From: Azospirillum lipoferum
GTDB lineage: Bacteria; Pseudomonadota; Alphaproteobacteria; Azospirillales; Azospirillaceae
Assembly (NCBI RefSeq): GCF_024170005.1
Contig: NZ_JALJXJ010000008.1
Span: 186,001 to 250,000, forward strand
Direction: 5' to 3'
Length of the DNA: 64,000 nt
Shown: one piece after another, positions 16,893-26,242 of the stretch
How the letters are laid out: every line of letters begins with the position of its first letter
Position numbering within the stretch: the stretch's first letter is position 1
The notes under the pieces: model-generated
Told to the model about the DNA's origin: nothing
Seen by the model: the letters and a program-made list of their open reading frames with translations, nothing else
Databases searched by the model: none
Position numbers and translations under genes: made by a program

Positions 16893-17147
16893 ATGCTGCA
16901 CATCAAAGACATCGAAGCCTTCGCCCGCATCAACGAAGCGCTGAACGAGGAACCCGGCACGGATCGTCAGGCCGACCAGCCCAGCGACACCGACGCCGGC
17001 CAGCACACGTCCAACGCGGCCCATCCGGCGCTGGTGATGGCGATGCTGGCGACCGGCCGCCTTCCGCTGTCGGCCCTGTCCAAGCCGGATCAGGCGAAGC
17101 TCTCTGAAGTGCCGACGCCGTGGAACAGGATGTTCCGCCGCTCCTGA
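16893..17147 (+). CDS. Small unknown protein, 84 aa
   Basis: Starts MLHIKDIEAFARINEALNEE, followed by an acidic, Asp/Gln/Thr-rich middle and a more hydrophobic segment HPALVMAMLATGRLPLSALSK. No signal peptide or TM. GAGGGG lies nine bases before the ATG, which supports translation. It stands alone, 105 bases after the transporter, and is followed by a dispersed repeat. No family is recognised. Confidence 0.6.
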   Translation: MLHIKDIEAFARINEALNEEPGTDRQADQPSDTDAGQHTSNAAHPALVMAMLATGRLPLSALSKPDQAKLSEVPTPWNRMFRRS

Positions 17148-17192
17148 CGGGAGTCCGTCAGAGGCTACGAGTTTTTGGAGGCTATTGCAGGC

Positions 17193-17277
17193 CGTCATCC
17201 CCGCGCAGGCGGGGATCCAGGAAACTCCCGTGCAGAGCGCCTGAATTGGCTGGATTCCCGCCTTTGCGGGAATGACG
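17193..17277. repeat. Dispersed CGTCATcCCCGC-type palindromic repeat
   Basis: CGTCATCCCCGCGCAGGCGG at the left end faces CCGCCTTTGCGGGAATGACG at the right end, giving an imperfect inverted repeat of about 28 bases per arm around a 30-base centre. This is the widespread proteobacterial intergenic repeat (often mis-translated as VIPAKAGIQ). Some sources treat it as a MITE or REP. It occupies the 272-base gap before the HTH gene; the rest of that gap holds only a short A/T-rich stretch that may be a promoter. Confidence 0.75.
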
Positions 17278-17419
17278 GGGCGGGAAGCCGTAGAGAGGGC
17301 GGGCAGGATCGACACGGATGCCACCGCTTCGCCACCGGGGACCGTTGCAAAAACTCCGTCAAAAAGGAAATTATTCTTATATCATCTCCGCAATGCCCAC
17401 CCATTCGCGGAGCCACCCC

Positions 17420-18130
17420 ATGCCCCTCGACCCCCGCAGCTTCAACAACGACAACTTCCCCCGCTGGGCCGAAGAGCCGCCGACCCCGTCCGAAGGCTCG
17501 CTGGTCCCCGGTTCGCAGTTCCATGAGGAACAGTGGATCATGGCCGCCGGCATGCTGGCCCGCGGCAACAGCTTCCTTCAGGTCTCCCGCGCCATGGGGT
17601 GCAGCCGCACCACGCTGTGGCGGGCCTATTACGGCTCCCAGGATTTCCGTCACAGGGTGTGGTGGGAGAGGCAGGCGCTGAACCGCGAGGCCGAACTGCG
17701 CCTGTCCTCTCTGCGCATCCTGGTCGCCGAGCAGATCGAGCGGCTGGTCACCTCCGGCGATCCCGCCACCGTGCGCTGGCTGGCCGAGCGGCTCGGCCTG
17801 TTCGCCGGGCTCGACCTGCCGGCGGGCAAGCGGGACGCCTCCCAGCCCGAGCGGCAGCCCGACGATCCGTCGGCCGCCAGGCCGGCCCCGAAACCGGAAG
17901 ACCCGCCCGCCGTCACCGTCCCCGAACTGGACGACGACGACATCCCCGGCGCCATTCGCGAACGCAGGATGCCCAACCCCGCCATGGTCGCCGCCGTCCT
18001 GGCCCAGCCGGAGGCGGAGGGGCCGAAGGGCGTCTTCCCCTACACCCTCAACCAGTATGAGGAGTATCCCAACCTCAACCCCGGCCCGGTCAGCCGCCGC
18101 GCCGCCGGTCCCTTCTCCTGGCGCCGATAG
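17420..18130 (+). CDS. Putative HTH DNA-binding protein
   Basis: A 236-aa protein with a helix-turn-helix-like segment NSFLQVSRAMGCSRTTLWRA (about residues 45-64), as in terminase small subunits and transposase-type HTH proteins. It is followed by a long charged helix (NREAELRLSSLRILVAEQIERL). The rest is Pro/Asp-rich and probably disordered, ending in a small NQYEEYPNLNPGP motif. The ATG at 17420 has GGAG seven bases upstream; an ATG at 17393 is less well placed. No phage genes surround it. DNA binding is inferred from the HTH only. Confidence 0.65.
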   Translation: MPLDPRSFNNDNFPRWAEEPPTPSEGSLVPGSQFHEEQWIMAAGMLARGNSFLQVSRAMGCSRTTLWRAYYGSQDFRHRVWWERQALNREAELRLSSLRILVAEQIERLVTSGDPATVRWLAERLGLFAGLDLPAGKRDASQPERQPDDPSAARPAPKPEDPPAVTVPELDDDDIPGAIRERRMPNPAMVAAVLAQPEAEGPKGVFPYTLNQYEEYPNLNPGPVSRRAAGPFSWRR

Positions 18131-18138
18131 GCGTAGAA

Positions 18139-18175
18139 TGGAACATCACCCGGCCCCCTGTTCCACGCTGTTCCA
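18139..18175. terminator. TGGAACA/TGTTCCA hairpin between convergent genes
   Basis: TGGAACA at 18139-18145 pairs with TGTTCCA at 18159-18165; a second TGTTCCA follows at 18169-18175 and then TCTTT. It lies in the 71-base gap between the convergent genes ending at 18130 and 18202. Weak terminator candidate. Confidence 0.35.
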
Positions 18176-18201
18176 TCTTTCCCCGCTGACAGGCCTTCCG
18201 C

Positions 18202-19293
18202 TCACAGAAGCGACAGCTGGTCCCCCGCCGCGGGCGGCGCCCGGAAGCGGCTGCAATCGAGCTGCCAGCTCCGGCCGCCCAGCCCGTGCCTCCGGCAGGC
18301 CAGCTTGAAGCGGTGGCGCAGCAGTTCGGCATAGGGACCGCTGCCCTTCATCCGTGTGCCGAAGCCGGAGCGGTAGAGCGCGCCGTCACGGCTCTGCCGC
18401 ATCAGGCTCAGCACGCGGTCGGCGCGGTTGGGGGCATGGACGCGCAGCCATTCCTCGAACAGGGTGGCGATCTCCAGCGGCAGGCGCAGCAGGATATAGT
18501 TGGCCTCGCTTGCCCCGGCGCCGGCGGCGGCCGCCAGGATCGCCTCCAGCTCATGGTCGTTGAGGGCGGGGATCATCGGGCTGGCGAGGACCGCCACCGG
18601 CACGCCGGCCTCCGACAGGGTGCGGATCGCCTCCAGCCGGCGCGGCGGCGTGCTGGCCCGCGGCTCCATCACCCGGGCGAGGTCGCGGTCCAGCGTGGTG
18701 ACGGAGACCGCCACCGAAGCCAGCCCCTGCGCCGCCATCGGCGCCAGGATGTCGAGGTCGCGCAGCACCAGCGCCGATTTGGTGATGATGCTCACCGGCT
18801 GGTTGAAGTCGCGGCAGACCTCCAGCACCCGGCGGGTGATGCCTTCCGTCCGCTCGACCGGCTGGTAGGGATCGGTGTTGGCCCCCAGCGCCAGCGGCTG
18901 GCAGACATAGGATTTCGCCCGCAGCTCCTTGGCCAGCAGCTCCGCCGCGTTGCGCTTGGCGAACAGCTTGGTCTCGAAATCCAGCCCCGGCGACAGGCCG
19001 AGATAGGCATGGGTCGGCCGGGCGAAGCAGTAGATGCAGGCATGCTCGCAGCCCTGGTACGGGTTCACCGAGCGGTCGAAGGGGATGTCGGGCGACTGGT
19101 TGCCGGTGATGATCGACTTGGCCGAGGCCGGCGAGACGATGGTGCGGACCGGATCGGACAGCGCTTCGTTGCCGCTTTCCGCATAGCCCGTCCAGCCATC
19201 GTCGGTCAGGACGCGGGTCTCGCGCTCGAACCGCCCGGTGGCGTTGCTGACCGCCCCGCGGCCCTTGATCGGGGATCGCCGTATCTCGTCCAT
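18202..19293 (-). CDS. PA0069-family radical SAM protein
   Basis: A 363-aa radical SAM enzyme of the PA0069/SplB-like family. The cluster-binding motif is C82-x3-C86-x2-C89 (GCEHACIYCFARP), preceded by the family signature FDRSVNPYQGCEH. Downstream are GANTDPYQPVER and ASPMIPALNDHELEAI. It should bind a [4Fe-4S] cluster and cleave S-adenosylmethionine; the substrate of this family is not established. It is divergent from ahcY across a 219-base region with a large palindrome. Its stop is close to that of the HTH gene (convergent). Confidence 0.9.
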   Translation of the reverse strand: MDEIRRSPIKGRGAVSNATGRFERETRVLTDDGWTGYAESGNEALSDPVRTIVSPASAKSIITGNQSPDIPFDRSVNPYQGCEHACIYCFARPTHAYLGLSPGLDFETKLFAKRNAAELLAKELRAKSYVCQPLALGANTDPYQPVERTEGITRRVLEVCRDFNQPVSIITKSALVLRDLDILAPMAAQGLASVAVSVTTLDRDLARVMEPRASTPPRRLEAIRTLSEAGVPVAVLASPMIPALNDHELEAILAAAAGAGASEANYILLRLPLEIATLFEEWLRVHAPNRADRVLSLMRQSRDGALYRSGFGTRMKGSGPYAELLRHRFKLACRRHGLGGRSWQLDCSRFRAPPAAGDQLSLL

Positions 19294-19371
19294 GCCGGCA
19301 GCTTAGCCGTGGCTGATGGGAACGTAAAGTGAACAAACGGGGTGTGGCCGGGTCATTGCTTCCGCTACCGA

Positions 19372-19399
19372 GCAAACATAAAGATATCTTTATGCTTGC
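19372..19399. promoter_or_regulatory. Large palindromic operator upstream of ahcY
   Basis: CATAAAGATATCTTTATG (19377-19394) is a perfect 18-bp palindrome. With flanking GCAA and TTGC it extends to 28 bp with one mismatched pair. It sits about 115 bases before the ahcY start, between ahcY and the divergent radical SAM gene. From memory, palindromes of this kind upstream of ahcY have been ascribed to the ArsR-family regulator SahR in proteobacteria; that assignment was not checked. Confidence 0.7.
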
Positions 19400-19512
19400 A
19401 TGGTTCCGATGCCGCTGGTACACCCTTGGCCAATCACAGCGGCAGGGCCGGGGATCCGGTGCGCCTGAAATTCCGCTGCCCGACCGTCACCGCCCACCAG
19501 GAGTCATCCCTC

Positions 19513-20811
<1,299 letters not shown>

Positions 20812-20870
20812 TCGGATCGGGCAAAATCGGACTCGATTTAAAACGCGAATCCGATAGCCAGACATAAGAC

Positions 20871-20910
20871 TATGGCTTCTTGCGTTTCACATGAAATGCA
20901 AGAAGCCATA
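20871..20910 (+). terminator. Intrinsic terminator of ahcY
   Basis: Perfect 13-bp stem TATGGCTTCTTGC and its complement around a 14-base loop that can pair further (TTTCA/TGAAA), followed by ACTGTTTTGTTG. It lies 60 bases after the ahcY stop. Apart from this and the minus-strand terminator at 21081-21120, the 350-base gap to the MarR gene shows nothing recognisable. Confidence 0.8.
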
Positions 20911-21080
20911 ACTGTTTTGTTGTGGGGTATTACCAGAAGTTCCTTGTTACCCTGTCGAAGGCAATCTTTCTGACTGCCAATAAAGCGGACCGAAGCCTTG
21001 CCGCAGGATCCCGGCTGCTCCGGTCAACCGGTTCGTCGTGGCGGACACGCTTTCCGAGTCCGTCCCTGACGTAATAGAAA

Positions 21081-21120
21081 AGCCCGCCCTACATCGGCAG
21101 ATGCCGGTGCGGGGCGGGCT
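21081..21120 (-). terminator. Terminator of the MarR gene
   Basis: AGCCCGCCC (21081-21089) pairs with GGGCGGGCT (21112-21120), with further pairing inside (ATCGGC/GCCGGT). On the minus strand it is followed by TTTCTATTAC. It lies 42 bases after the stop of the minus-strand MarR gene. Confidence 0.75.
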
Positions 21121-21161
21121 GTCAGTCGTTTCCGGTGCCTGGAACGGAAGGGGAGTGACCC

Positions 21162-21668
21162 TTACTTCGACCGTGACACGCGGCGCAGGAAGTCGATGAA
21201 CTGCACCTGCTCTTCCGGGGACAGGTCCTTGACCATGCCCTGGTCGTGAGCCTGGACGCGCGGGATCAGGTCGTCCATCAGCGTCTGGCCTTCCGGCGAC
21301 AGGCGCAGCGCGTAGGAGCGGCGGTCGTTGGGCGAGGGAGCGCGGACGACGAGGCCGCGCGACTCGAGCCGGTCGATCACCGCGACCATGGTCGACCGGT
21401 CGATGCCGACCGCCGTGCCCAGGTCGGACTGCGACAGGCCTTCATTCTCGCGGATCATGATCAGCACGCCGAACTGGCCGGGCGTGATGTCGTGCGGGGC
21501 GACCGCGTTCTGGAAGCTCTGGAACACCGCAACCTGAGCCTTGCGCAGGTTGTAGCCCACGAGGTCGGGAAGGGGGCCAAGGGCGAGCTTGCCGTTCTTG
21601 CCGGGCCGCAGACGCGACCGCCGGTCGGCGGGGGTGGAACGCTCGTTGTCAGTCACCGTCGATGCCAT
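21162..21668 (-). CDS. MarR-family transcriptional regulator
   Basis: A 168-aa winged-helix dimer protein. The MarR core is clear: LRKAQVAVFQSFQNAVAPHDITPGQFGVLIMI, the recognition region SQSDLGTAVGIDRSTMVAVIDRLESRGLV, and the wing RAPSPNDRRSYALRLSPEG. The start is placed at ATG 21668 (MASTVTDNERS); a start 14 codons earlier is possible. Two overlapping palindromes about 80-100 bases upstream (21748-21766) are probable operators, and an FAH-family gene is divergent. Such regulators usually respond to small aromatic or phenolic ligands; the ligand here is unknown. Confidence 0.9.
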   Translation of the reverse strand: MASTVTDNERSTPADRRSRLRPGKNGKLALGPLPDLVGYNLRKAQVAVFQSFQNAVAPHDITPGQFGVLIMIRENEGLSQSDLGTAVGIDRSTMVAVIDRLESRGLVVRAPSPNDRRSYALRLSPEGQTLMDDLIPRVQAHDQGMVKDLSPEEQVQFIDFLRRVSRSK

Positions 21669-21747
21669 GTTTTGGATGAATTGTCGGATGAACGGATAAA
21701 ATGCGGGCAAGGCTTTCGTTTGTCAGCAAGAACCGCACGGACGACAT

Positions 21748-21766
21748 GATATGCATATCAGATATG
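21748..21766. promoter_or_regulatory. Overlapping palindromes, probable MarR operator
   Basis: GATATGCATATC (21748-21759) and CATATCAGATATG (21754-21766) are both perfect dyads sharing a half-site. They lie in the divergent region between the MarR gene and the FAH-family gene, in AT-rich DNA that could hold both promoters. MarR proteins bind dyads of this size; the link to this MarR is inferred. Confidence 0.6.
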
Positions 21767-21898
21767 CGTCATGCGTATTGGTGGGAGCGCATACAAATTC
21801 CATCTTGAAGAGTCAAGAAGTGATCGACGCCGATTCGACGCCGATCGCCCGCCCTGCGGTTTCCCCTGCCGCGCGCGGGTTCCCGAATCGGAGCTTCC

Positions 21899-21937
21899 GA
21901 CGCCCGGTCCCCCCCAGACCGGGCGTCTTCGTTTTTT
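21899..21937 (+). terminator. Strong intrinsic terminator with no gene before it
   Basis: GACGCCCGGTC/GACCGGGCGTC, a perfect 11-bp stem with a 7-base loop, then TTCGTTTTTTG. It lies about 135 bases downstream of the palindromic operator and about 135 bases upstream of the FAH-family start, with no convincing reading frame in between. It implies a short transcript (leader or small RNA) that ends here. The rest of the 402-base gap shows nothing else. Confidence 0.75.
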
Positions 21938-22070
21938 GCCCGCCTCTTTGTCCGCAGGCCGGCCGGAACGCTGGACCGCTTTGCAGGGCAGGGCGGATGG
22001 TTGGGCGCTTGGTCCGTTGCCGGCTTTCGGGTTAGCTGTTCGGCAGTGTCCCAATCTGAGAGCCGATGCC

Positions 22071-22754
22071 ATGGCCTTCGCCATTCCCCTGTGGTCCCAG
22101 CCGGCCGTCCCCGTCGCGGGCGGCGACCCATTCCCAGTCCGCCGTATCTACTGCGTGGGCCGCAACTATGCCGCCCATGCCCGCGAGATGGGCGCCGATC
22201 CCGACCGCGAGCCGCCCTTCTTCTTCATGAAGCCGGCCGATGCGATTGTCGCCGATGGCGCCACCATTCCCTATCCGCCCAAGACCGCCAATCTGCACCA
22301 TGAGATCGAACTGGTGGTGGCGATTGGGACCGGCGGACGCGACATCCCGGTCGACCGGGCATTGGACCATGTGTTCGGCTATGCCGTCGGGCTCGACATG
22401 ACCCGGCGTGATTTGCAGAATGCCGCCAAGAAGGAAGGCAAGCCCTGGGACATGGGCAAGGGCTTCGACCAGTCGGCTCCGTGTTCAGCGATCCGCACCG
22501 TCGCCGACATCGGCCATCCGGACAAGGGCGCCGTCACCCTGCAGGTGAATGGCGAACTGCGGCAGAAGGGCGACCTGTCCGACCTGATCTGGTCGGTGGC
22601 GGAGACGATCTCCTACCTGTCCGGGCTGGTCGAGCTGCAACCGGGCGACCTGATCTACACCGGCACGCCGGAGGGCGTCGGCCCGGTGGTGGCCGGCGAC
22701 GTGTTGACCGGCGCGGTCGAAGGCGTCGGCACCCTGACCCTGACCATCGCCTGA
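22071..22754 (+). CDS. Fumarylacetoacetate hydrolase-family protein
   Basis: A 227-aa enzyme of the FAH family, which hydrolyses or decarboxylates beta-diketo acids and uses a divalent metal. Motifs: RRIYCVGRNYAAHAREMG, FFFMKPADAIV, the metal-binding H-E-x-E set LHHEIELVVAIG, and YTGTPEGVGPV. Size fits the small single-domain YcgM-like members (fumarylpyruvate hydrolase or oxaloacetate decarboxylase type). The ATG at 22071 follows GAGAGCC. The xth gene begins 10 bases after its stop, so the two are probably co-transcribed. Exact substrate unknown. Confidence 0.88.
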   Translation: MAFAIPLWSQPAVPVAGGDPFPVRRIYCVGRNYAAHAREMGADPDREPPFFFMKPADAIVADGATIPYPPKTANLHHEIELVVAIGTGGRDIPVDRALDHVFGYAVGLDMTRRDLQNAAKKEGKPWDMGKGFDQSAPCSAIRTVADIGHPDKGAVTLQVNGELRQKGDLSDLIWSVAETISYLSGLVELQPGDLIYTGTPEGVGPVVAGDVLTGAVEGVGTLTLTIA

Positions 22755-22764
22755 GCCGCCGCCG

Positions 22765-23559
22765 ATGCGCATCGCGACCTGGAACATCAATTCGGTCCGC
22801 ATGCGTCTGGACCTCCTCCTCCGCCTGATGGAGGAGGAGCAGCCGGACGTGATCTGCCTACAGGAAACCAAGGTGGTCGACGCCGACTTCCCGCTCGGCC
22901 CGCTGGCGGAGCGCGGCTATGTCCACGCCCACATCCACGGGATGAAGAGCTACAACGGCGTCGCCATCCTGTCGCGCCTGCCCTTCTCTTCGCACGACGT
23001 CCAGCACTGGTGCGGCAAGCAGGACTGCCGCCACGCGCTCGCCCATCTGCCGGGCGGGATCGAGCTACACTGCGTCTACATCCCCGCGGGCGGCGACATC
23101 CCCGACCCGGCGGTGAACGACAAGTTCGCCCACAAGCTCCAGTTCCTCGACGAGATGACCCACTGGCTGGGCGCGGAGCGGACGTCCGACCGGCCGATGG
23201 TGCTGGTCGGCGACCTGAACATCGCGCCCCTGGAACAGGACGTCTGGAGCCACAAGGAACTGCTGTCGGTGGTCTCCCACACGCCCATCGAGGTGGAAAA
23301 GCTGGCGGCGATGCAGGCCTCGGCCGGCTGGGTCGACGCCATGCGCCGCTTCGTTCCGCCGGAGGAGAAGCTCTACACCTGGTGGAGCTACCGGGCGAAG
23401 GACTGGGCCGCCTCCAACCGCGGCCGACGCCTGGACCACATCTGGGTGACGCCGCCGTTGGAAGGTGCGCTGACGGGCATCAAGGTGCTGCGCGATGCCC
23501 GCGGCTGGGAACCCAAGCCGTCGGACCATGTGCCGGTGATCGTCGACCTGGATGTCTAA
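22765..23559 (+). CDS. xth: Exodeoxyribonuclease III
   Basis: A 264-aa AP endonuclease/3'-5' exonuclease of the EEP superfamily used in base-excision repair. Catalytic motifs: MRIATWNINSVR (Asn), ICLQETKV (metal-binding Glu), the Tyr/Asp/Asn region VLVGDLNIAP, LDHIWVT (Asp) and the final PSDHVPVIVDL (Asp-His). The length is normal. The GC-rich hairpin after its stop is shared with the convergent phosphatase gene. Confidence 0.95.
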   Translation: MRIATWNINSVRMRLDLLLRLMEEEQPDVICLQETKVVDADFPLGPLAERGYVHAHIHGMKSYNGVAILSRLPFSSHDVQHWCGKQDCRHALAHLPGGIELHCVYIPAGGDIPDPAVNDKFAHKLQFLDEMTHWLGAERTSDRPMVLVGDLNIAPLEQDVWSHKELLSVVSHTPIEVEKLAAMQASAGWVDAMRRFVPPEEKLYTWWSYRAKDWAASNRGRRLDHIWVTPPLEGALTGIKVLRDARGWEPKPSDHVPVIVDLDV

Positions 23560-23565
23560 GGGATG

Positions 23566-23585
23566 AGGGGGCCGTTGCGCCCCCT
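23566..23585. terminator. Short hairpin between convergent genes
   Basis: AGGGGGC (23566-23572) and GCCCCCT (23579-23585) around a 6-base loop, in the 25-base gap between xth and the convergent phosphatase gene; the right arm touches the phosphatase stop codon. Could serve both directions. Confidence 0.45.
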
Positions 23586-24166
23586 TACTCCAGCATACCG
23601 ATGTTCATCCGCATCACCCCCGGCGTGCCGTCCTTGGCGATGCGGAAGATGTGGACGCAGCCGTTACGCAGTTCCTCCGCCGGGTCGTCGCGCATGTTCC
23701 AGCCGGTGGCGAGTGAATAGAGTGCACGCAGGATGCCATTGTGGGCGACGGCGCCAGTAGGGCGCCCGTCCGCTGCCAGATCGGCAAGCCAGGAGCGCAG
23801 GCGGGCCTGCACCTCGCGCGGACTTTCGCCGCCGGGCGCCTTGAAATCCAATCCCAGCCGGTCGTGGCGGGCCGGCATGCGACCATCGGCGCGCAGATCC
23901 TCGGTGCGCTGGCCTTCCCACTCGCCCCAATCCATTTCGACGATCCGAGGCTCCGGCGTGGGGTCCAGGCCGAGCAGCAAGGCGGTTTCCCAGGCCCGGC
24001 GCTTCGGGCTGGCGACCCAGCGCAGACCAGCCGACTCGGGCGGCAGGCGATAGCGGGCGACCCGTGCCCGGCCGGCGTCGGACAGCGGCTCATCGATACT
24101 GCCCTGGATCCGCCCTTCGGCGTTCCAGGCGGTCGGGCCGTGGCGGAGGATCAGCAGGGTGGTCAT
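23585..24166 (-). CDS. Histidine phosphatase-family protein
   Basis: A 193-aa member of the phosphoglycerate mutase-like (branch 1) superfamily. The catalytic RHG motif is in LLILRHGPTAWNAEGRIQG (His8 accepts the phosphate). The second conserved Arg lies in ASPKRRAWETA, Glu in EMDWGEWEGQ, and the second catalytic His in GAVAHNGILRAL. The length suits CobC/GpmB-like phosphatases. No cobalamin genes are nearby, so the substrate is not assigned. Together with the M15-like gene it forms a minus-strand pair separated by 40 bases. Confidence 0.88.
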   Translation of the reverse strand: MTTLLILRHGPTAWNAEGRIQGSIDEPLSDAGRARVARYRLPPESAGLRWVASPKRRAWETALLLGLDPTPEPRIVEMDWGEWEGQRTEDLRADGRMPARHDRLGLDFKAPGGESPREVQARLRSWLADLAADGRPTGAVAHNGILRALYSLATGWNMRDDPAEELRNGCVHIFRIAKDGTPGVMRMNIGMLE

Positions 24167-24206
24167 GACGGTACCAAGACGCGGGTGACGGGGATGCGCC
24201 CGGAGT

Positions 24207-25049
24207 TTAGCGCTTCGCCATCTTCTGCACCGGCATTTCCTTCACCTGGGCAAGGGCCACGCGGACGCGGGACAGATCCGGCGGCATGAGGGCAGCGGAT
24301 TTCCCTGGAGCCTTGGCCGGCTTAGCCGGCGACTTGCCTGCCTTGGAGCCGGCATCTTTGGAGCCGGCATCGGCCAGTTGGACGCGGCCCTTGCCGCTGC
24401 CGCTCTTCTGGGCCAGAGCCTGGGCTCTGGCGCGGGCACGGGCCTGCGCTTCCAGGATCTGCGGAGCGCGCGGCTCACCGCTCTTCGGCGTCCAGGTGCG
24501 GAAGGGGCCGGTGTCGACATGGACATGGCCCGTATGGGCGTACATCGCGTAGCCGCCACGCTGCATCGCCGCCGCTTCCTCCGCCAGACGCGATGGCGGG
24601 ATGCCGGCGATGGAGAAGTCCGCCGCCTGTCCGCGCATGTGGTAGGAGTTCTCGGCGACGTTCGGATTCGTCCGGGCAAGGCTGGCGTTGGTGGCGCTCG
24701 ACCGGTAGCCCGAGGTGATGCGGATCGGTGACTCAGGCGGTGCACCGACGCGCTGGCGCAGTTCCACCAGCATATCGACCAGGGCGGCGTCGACCGGGAT
24801 TACCTCGTCGCTGCGGCGGTCGCGGAAAAGGACGGCGATCTCGCGCATCGCGGCCGGATCATAGCCGTCGCCGGGGCGCCAGTAGGTGACGGACGTGGTC
24901 TCGCCGCTGGCGGGGTGGTGCAGGACCACGCTGCGCGGCCCGTCGTCCTGCTTCGCGCTTTCCAGCGGCGGCGTGGTGGCGCAGGCGCCAAGCTGCGTCG
25001 CGACGGTCAGAACGGCAAGCATCCCCAAGGCACGACCGGTCATGCGCAT
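24207..25049 (-). CDS. DUF882/M15-like lipoprotein
   Basis: A 280-aa exported protein with a lipobox (TQLGACATT). The central DUF882/peptidase M15A-like domain has RITSGYRSSATNASLAR, NSYHMRGQAADFS and HTGHVHVDTGPFR, which supply the Zn-binding His/Asp set of D,D-carboxypeptidase-like enzymes. The family acts on peptidoglycan or envelope glycans in the periplasm. A Lys/Ala/Ser-rich linker (about 200-250) and a short conserved tail follow. The start at 25049 is preceded by GGGGGA; a second ATG lies two codons later. Enzyme activity is predicted only. Confidence 0.83.
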   Translation of the reverse strand: MRMTGRALGMLAVLTVATQLGACATTPPLESAKQDDGPRSVVLHHPASGETTSVTYWRPGDGYDPAAMREIAVLFRDRRSDEVIPVDAALVDMLVELRQRVGAPPESPIRITSGYRSSATNASLARTNPNVAENSYHMRGQAADFSIAGIPPSRLAEEAAAMQRGGYAMYAHTGHVHVDTGPFRTWTPKSGEPRAPQILEAQARARARAQALAQKSGSGKGRVQLADAGSKDAGSKAGKSPAKPAKAPGKSAALMPPDLSRVRVALAQVKEMPVQKMAKR

Positions 25050-25245
25050 CGCTTTCCCCCGAGCTTTGCACGCTTCAGCGACCCCGCCCGCCCCAATCGT
25101 GGCGGGGTTGCACACCGATCTAATACCAAGATTGTCACAGGAGGCCAGTGCGACAAAGCAGCCTGTGACGCATTGAGCACGCACAAGCGCTTTTGCTCAG
25201 TAGATCGGATTGTTTTGGATTCAACCGGTGCGGAGCATGCCGATC

Positions 25246-26154
25246 CTACAGCGACAGCTCCATCCCTTCGCGGGCGACCAGCGAGCCGGGGCGCATCGCC
25301 TCTGCCTCCGCCGCGATGGTGTCCAGCGCATCGTCGGTGCGGGCCGGGTCGTGGTGGAAGATCACCGCACGACCGACTCCAGCGGCCTCGGCCAGTCGCA
25401 GGCATTCCTGCCAGGTCGAATGGCCCCAACCGACATGCGACGGGTATTCGGCGTCGGTGTAGGTGCTGTCATACACCATTACGTCGGCGCCGCGCAGCAG
25501 CTCCAGGATCACCGGGTCGCGTCCCTTGGCCGGATGTTCGGTGTCGGTCAGGATGCACAGGCTGCGACCGCCATGCTCCACCCGATAACCGGTGGCGCCG
25601 TCGGGATGGTTCAGGCGGCAGGTGCGCACCACAACTCCCCCGGCTACGCCCTCCGCCGCTCCAGGGGCCAGCTCCAGCGTCTGTCCGGCCTGGAAATCGC
25701 GGAACTGGCAGTCGGCGCGGAAGATCTCGACCGGCACCGGGAACAGCGGCGCCGTCATCATGTCGGCCAGCACGGTGCGGAAGGGCCGCTCCGGCGGCAG
25801 ATGCCCGGCCCACAGCCGCAGCCGGCTGGTCGGATCGAAGGCTGGCGCGAAAAAGGGCAGGCCGCTGATGTGGTCGAGGTGGCTGTGGGTCAGCAGCAGG
25901 TCGATGTCCACCGGTCCGCCGTCGCGCGCCAGCGCTTCGCCCAGCGAGCGGATGCCGGTGCCACAATCGAAGACGATGTGGGCCCCGCCGCAACGCACCT
26001 CGATGCAGGCAGTGTTGCCGCCATAGCGCACGGTCGCTGGGCCGGGCGACGCGATGCTGCCGCGCACGCCCCAGAAGCGTACGGTGAATTGGGTCCCCCC
26101 GGCCTTTTCAGGAGCGGGCGGTCGCACGGAATCGATGGCGGCACAAACAGTCAT
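25246..26154 (-). CDS. MBL-fold metallo-hydrolase
   Basis: A 302-aa metallo-beta-lactamase-fold hydrolase. The opening FTVRFWGVRGSIASPGPATVRYGGNTACIEV is characteristic of a PhnP/ElaC-like branch. The metal-binding motif is THSHLDHISG, with later ligands in ILTDTEH and FHHDPART. ATG 26154 is chosen; an upstream TTG (26187) would add 11 residues with no clear ribosome site for either. Substrate is unknown; relatives include cyclic-nucleotide phosphodiesterases. Divergent from the DUF2786-like gene across a region with a nested dyad. Confidence 0.88.
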   Translation of the reverse strand: MTVCAAIDSVRPPAPEKAGGTQFTVRFWGVRGSIASPGPATVRYGGNTACIEVRCGGAHIVFDCGTGIRSLGEALARDGGPVDIDLLLTHSHLDHISGLPFFAPAFDPTSRLRLWAGHLPPERPFRTVLADMMTAPLFPVPVEIFRADCQFRDFQAGQTLELAPGAAEGVAGGVVVRTCRLNHPDGATGYRVEHGGRSLCILTDTEHPAKGRDPVILELLRGADVMVYDSTYTDAEYPSHVGWGHSTWQECLRLAEAAGVGRAVIFHHDPARTDDALDTIAAEAEAMRPGSLVAREGMELSL

Positions 26155-26242
26155 GACGACGCTATCGTGGCGGCCAAGCCTGTCCAAGTCTAGTAAATCT
26201 CTCCCGTCCGTTTCCCTTTCGGGCGGCTCCCTTGGATATCGG

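Noticed and set aside
17193..17277. Possible insertion sequence or CRISPR unit.
   Set aside because: A single copy of the common CGTCAT-type intergenic palindrome, with no transposase and no regular repetition.
13635..17324. A very long open frame on the minus strand continuing upstream of the deaminase-like lipoprotein (over 1200 codons).
   Set aside because: It is antisense to the TPR-PRMT, transporter and following genes and its composition is what GC-rich coding DNA gives on the opposite strand. It begins inside a dispersed repeat, and the lipoprotein has a clear signal peptide and ribosome site at 13634.
19345..19360. Sigma-54-like promoter upstream of ahcY (TGGCCGG-N4-TTGCT).
   Set aside because: Spacing is right, but two positions of the -24 element are wrong and ahcY is normally a housekeeping gene. 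The site at 30312 is far better.
19294..19512. SAH riboswitch upstream of ahcY.
   Set aside because: No matching pseudoknot-type conserved blocks were recognised; the dominant signal is a DNA palindrome.
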